DNA of 8,177 bases from contig CAYZEZ010000221.1 of assembly GCA_964477295.1 (NCBI GenBank), forward strand, positions 1 to 8,177. Direction: 5' to 3'. Made by a program: the position numbers and the translations under genes. The notes under the pieces are model-generated. The model had not been told where the DNA came from. It saw only the letters and a program-made list of their open reading frames with translations, and ran no database searches. Shown here one piece after another: positions 7,130 through 8,177 of the stretch (position 1 is the first letter of the stretch; every line of letters starts with the position of its first letter). Source of the DNA: CAYZEZ01 sp964477295. GTDB lineage: Bacteria; Bacteroidota; Bacteroidia; Bacteroidales; SM23-62.

Positions 7130-7486
7130 TCAATAATCCTGGATCAGTGACTCATAAGGGATATTTAGCTTTTCGTGGAGGTTCCTTATCATTTTAAGCG
7201 TGAGTTTTCTCCTTCTTTTTAATACCTCAGTGACCCGGCTTCTATATCCCAAAGCTATTGCAAGATCTTTCTTCTTCATATTCATTTGTTCCATTCTGAA
7301 TTTTATTGCTTCAATTGGATCCGGAGCTTCAATGGGATAATTCTCATCTTCATATTTCTCGATTAATAATACCAGTAATTCTGCTTCATCTCCTTCTGGT
7401 GTATCCGGAGGGGCATCAAAGACTATGTCAAGCCTCTCAATTGCCTCCCTGTATTCCTTTTCAGCTTTTATGACCTTATATTCCAT
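7130..7486 (-). CDS. higA: HigA-family antitoxin
   Basis: 118 residues. The N-terminal half (EYREAIERLDIVFDAPPDTP, then LIEKYEDENYPIEAPDP) is the typical HigA leader that contacts the toxin. The C-terminal half, about 56-115, is an XRE-type helix-turn-helix (MKKKDLAIALGYRSRVTEVL) used both to fold the antitoxin and to bind the operator. The recognition helix is unusually basic just after it (KRRRK at 90-94). It begins 5 bases after the toxin stop, so the two are co-translated in the toxin-first order characteristic of higBA. The family antitoxin binds and silences HigB and, with it, represses the operon. Its TGA is followed in the same frame by the higB remnant. Confidence 0.9.
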   Translation of the reverse strand: MEYKVIKAEKEYREAIERLDIVFDAPPDTPEGDEAELLVLLIEKYEDENYPIEAPDPIEAIKFRMEQMNMKKKDLAIALGYRSRVTEVLKRRRKLTLKMIRNLHEKLNIPYESLIQDY

Positions 7487-7491
7487 AGTAA

Positions 7492-7785
7492 TTAAATTAT
7501 TTTGGTATCAATTTTATCATACTCACTATGATTACCGATAAACCTTACGAAAACCCACTTTCTTAAATAGTTAATCTTTACAACCAACCTGTACTTATTC
7601 CCACAAATATTAAATACTGCCCTATTCCCTTTTACAATACTGGCTTTTGGATAATCCCGTTTAAGATCATTCGGAGAGGTCCAATTCGCATTCGAAGCTT
7701 CTTTATACCATGTCCTTAACTGCTGCTCCGAATCAGTATATTTCTCCCAGAATTCCCGTAAAATCTTCTTTGCAACCACTCTCAT
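7492..7785 (-). CDS. higB: HigB-family mRNA interferase toxin
   Basis: 97 residues from the ATG at 7785-7783. An in-frame TTG at 7788 would add one residue, but ATG is preferred. This is a RelE/HigB-fold toxin that in characterised members cuts mRNA on the ribosome. Visible family blocks are REFWEKYTDSEQQLRTWYKE (N-terminal helices), WTSPNDLKRDYPKASIV, NRAVFNICGNKYRLVVKINY (central strands), and the C-terminal VFVRFIGNHSEYDKID, which holds the His and Tyr of the conserved block. Most relatives I recall read IGTH at this point, so the Asn is a small variation. The length matches the family and the gene looks intact. It is the first gene of the unit with higA, is clearly more A/T-rich than the flanking comM and receptor genes, and has its own candidate promoter and palindromes upstream. 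Confidence 0.92.
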   Translation of the reverse strand: MRVVAKKILREFWEKYTDSEQQLRTWYKEASNANWTSPNDLKRDYPKASIVKGNRAVFNICGNKYRLVVKINYLRKWVFVRFIGNHSEYDKIDTKII

Positions 7786-7799
7786 CAATTATGGATTTA

Positions 7800-7807
7800 C
7801 AAAAATA
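7800..7807 (-). promoter_or_regulatory. possible -7 box for higBA
   Basis: The minus strand reads TATTTTTG, an exact TAnnTTTG match, ending 15 bases before the higB ATG and implying a very short leader. The only nearby upstream TTG (minus strand, 7823-7821) is 13 bases away, shorter than usual for a -33 element, and lies inside the 7817-7831 palindrome. The A/T richness makes a chance match quite possible. Confidence 0.35.
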
Positions 7808-7816
7808 ATAATTTTG

Positions 7817-7831
7817 TTACCAATTTGGTAA
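7817..7831. promoter_or_regulatory. perfect palindrome, probable HigA operator
   Basis: TTACCAATTTGGTAA has perfect 7-base arms around one central base. It sits about 32 bases upstream of higB, immediately upstream of the candidate -7 box, which is where an antitoxin dimer would block transcription. Autorepression at such palindromes is established for higBA operons; binding here is inferred. Confidence 0.55.
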
Positions 7832-7844
7832 TTCGTCCGAATTA
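7829..7844. promoter_or_regulatory. second perfect palindrome next to the first, operator or comM terminator hairpin
   Basis: TAATTCGTCCGAATTA has perfect 7-base arms around 2 bases. It overlaps the previous palindrome by 3 bases and begins 3 bases after the comM stop. As RNA from the minus strand it could fold to a 6-bp stem with a GGAC loop, but the T-rich tract lies about 20 bases further on, so it is not a standard intrinsic terminator. Its sequence differs from the first palindrome, so it need not bind the same protein. Confidence 0.45.
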
Positions 7845-7846
7845 AA

Positions 7847-8177
7847 TCACGCACCCCACCCTTCCCGATCGAGGTTCCGGTAATTCACCGCCTCGGAAAT
7901 ATGATATGCCTTTACCTCATCGCTCCCGTCAAGATCGGCAATGGTGCGCGAAACCTTCAGTATCCGATCATACGCCCGAGCCGACAGATCGAGCTTCTCC
8001 ATCGCATTTTTCAGGATGGCCAGTCCGGCCACATCAGGCTGGCAGTGCCTGTTCATCAGCCTGGATGTCATCTGGGCATTGCAATGAACCCCACTGACAA
8101 ACCGGAACCTTTCATCCTGGACTTTCCGCGCCTTCAGTACCCTGTCACGTATTTGAGCCGAGGTCTCGGCTTCATGG
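7847..8177 (-). CDS. comM: ComM/YifB Mg-chelatase-like AAA ATPase, C-terminal part
   Basis: The frame is open to the right edge, so the N-terminus and the ATPase core are outside. About 109 residues are visible. ETSAQIRDRVLKARKVQDER begins the segment, which fits the Mg_chelatase C-terminal domain with its IR.RV..AR..Q signature. HCNAQM follows, then LDLSARAYDRILKVSRTIAD and the terminal HISEAVNYRNLDRE, all very typical of this family's end (LSARAYDRILKVARTIADL, EAIQYR.LDR). The full family protein is about 500 residues. ComM in Vibrio and Haemophilus is a hexameric helicase promoting branch migration in natural transformation; a role here is inferred from homology only. The ATG at 8071 is internal and not the start. 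The gene ends 61 bases before higB on the same strand, so read-through into the toxin-antitoxin unit is possible. Confidence 0.93.
   Translation of the reverse strand, partial: HEAETSAQIRDRVLKARKVQDERFRFVSGVHCNAQMTSRLMNRHCQPDVAGLAILKNAMEKLDLSARAYDRILKVSRTIADLDGSDEVKAYHISEAVNYRNLDREGWGA

Noticed and set aside
1..8177. CRISPR array, tRNA, rRNA or insertion-sequence ends
   Set aside because: No regularly spaced repeats, cloverleaf-like sequence, transposase frame or paired terminal inverted repeats were seen.

Overview
The window looks like part of a Bacteroidota chromosome. The evidence is a lone TonB-dependent receptor with an N-terminal carboxypeptidase-regulatory-like domain, lipoproteins ending in short lipoboxes, a FISUMP-type domain fragment, a YfbK-type von Willebrand lipoprotein, an exported GH29 fucosidase, and little recognisable Shine-Dalgarno sequence. 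Everything was read by eye; no database search was run.

Layout, left to right. (1) Positions 2-322, plus strand: the end of a gene whose C-terminus is an aspartate/glutamate racemase. The first 18 codons in the same frame instead read like the S3 region of a voltage-gated ion channel, so the window opens on a chimera (natural fusion or assembly error). (2) 390-2087, minus: a lipoprotein alpha-L-fucosidase (GH29) with a C-terminal F5/8C-like domain, convergent with the racemase. (3) 2319-3785, plus: a VWA-domain lipoprotein of the YfbK family, divergent from the fucosidase. (4) 3835-4161, plus: a truncated FISUMP-domain remnant. (5) 4304-6688, plus: a TonB-dependent outer-membrane receptor with no SusD partner in the window. 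(6) 6719-7785, minus: an AT-rich type II toxin-antitoxin locus. It has a complete higB-higA pair, followed by a second, collapsed copy in which the front half of a HigB toxin is fused in frame to the back two thirds of a HigA antitoxin. (7) 7847-8177, minus: the C-terminus of a ComM/YifB Mg-chelatase-like AAA protein, which runs off the window.

The genes do not form one pathway. The fucosidase may supply sugar from fucosylated glycans and the receptor imports an unidentified ligand, but nothing in the sequence ties them together. The most interesting part is the toxin-antitoxin locus. Two abutting perfect palindromes lie between comM and higB, which suggests autoregulation by HigA. The following antitoxin-like gene is a deletion scar of a tandem higBA module and not a simple orphan antitoxin. 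No previously undescribed defence or biosynthetic system is evident.
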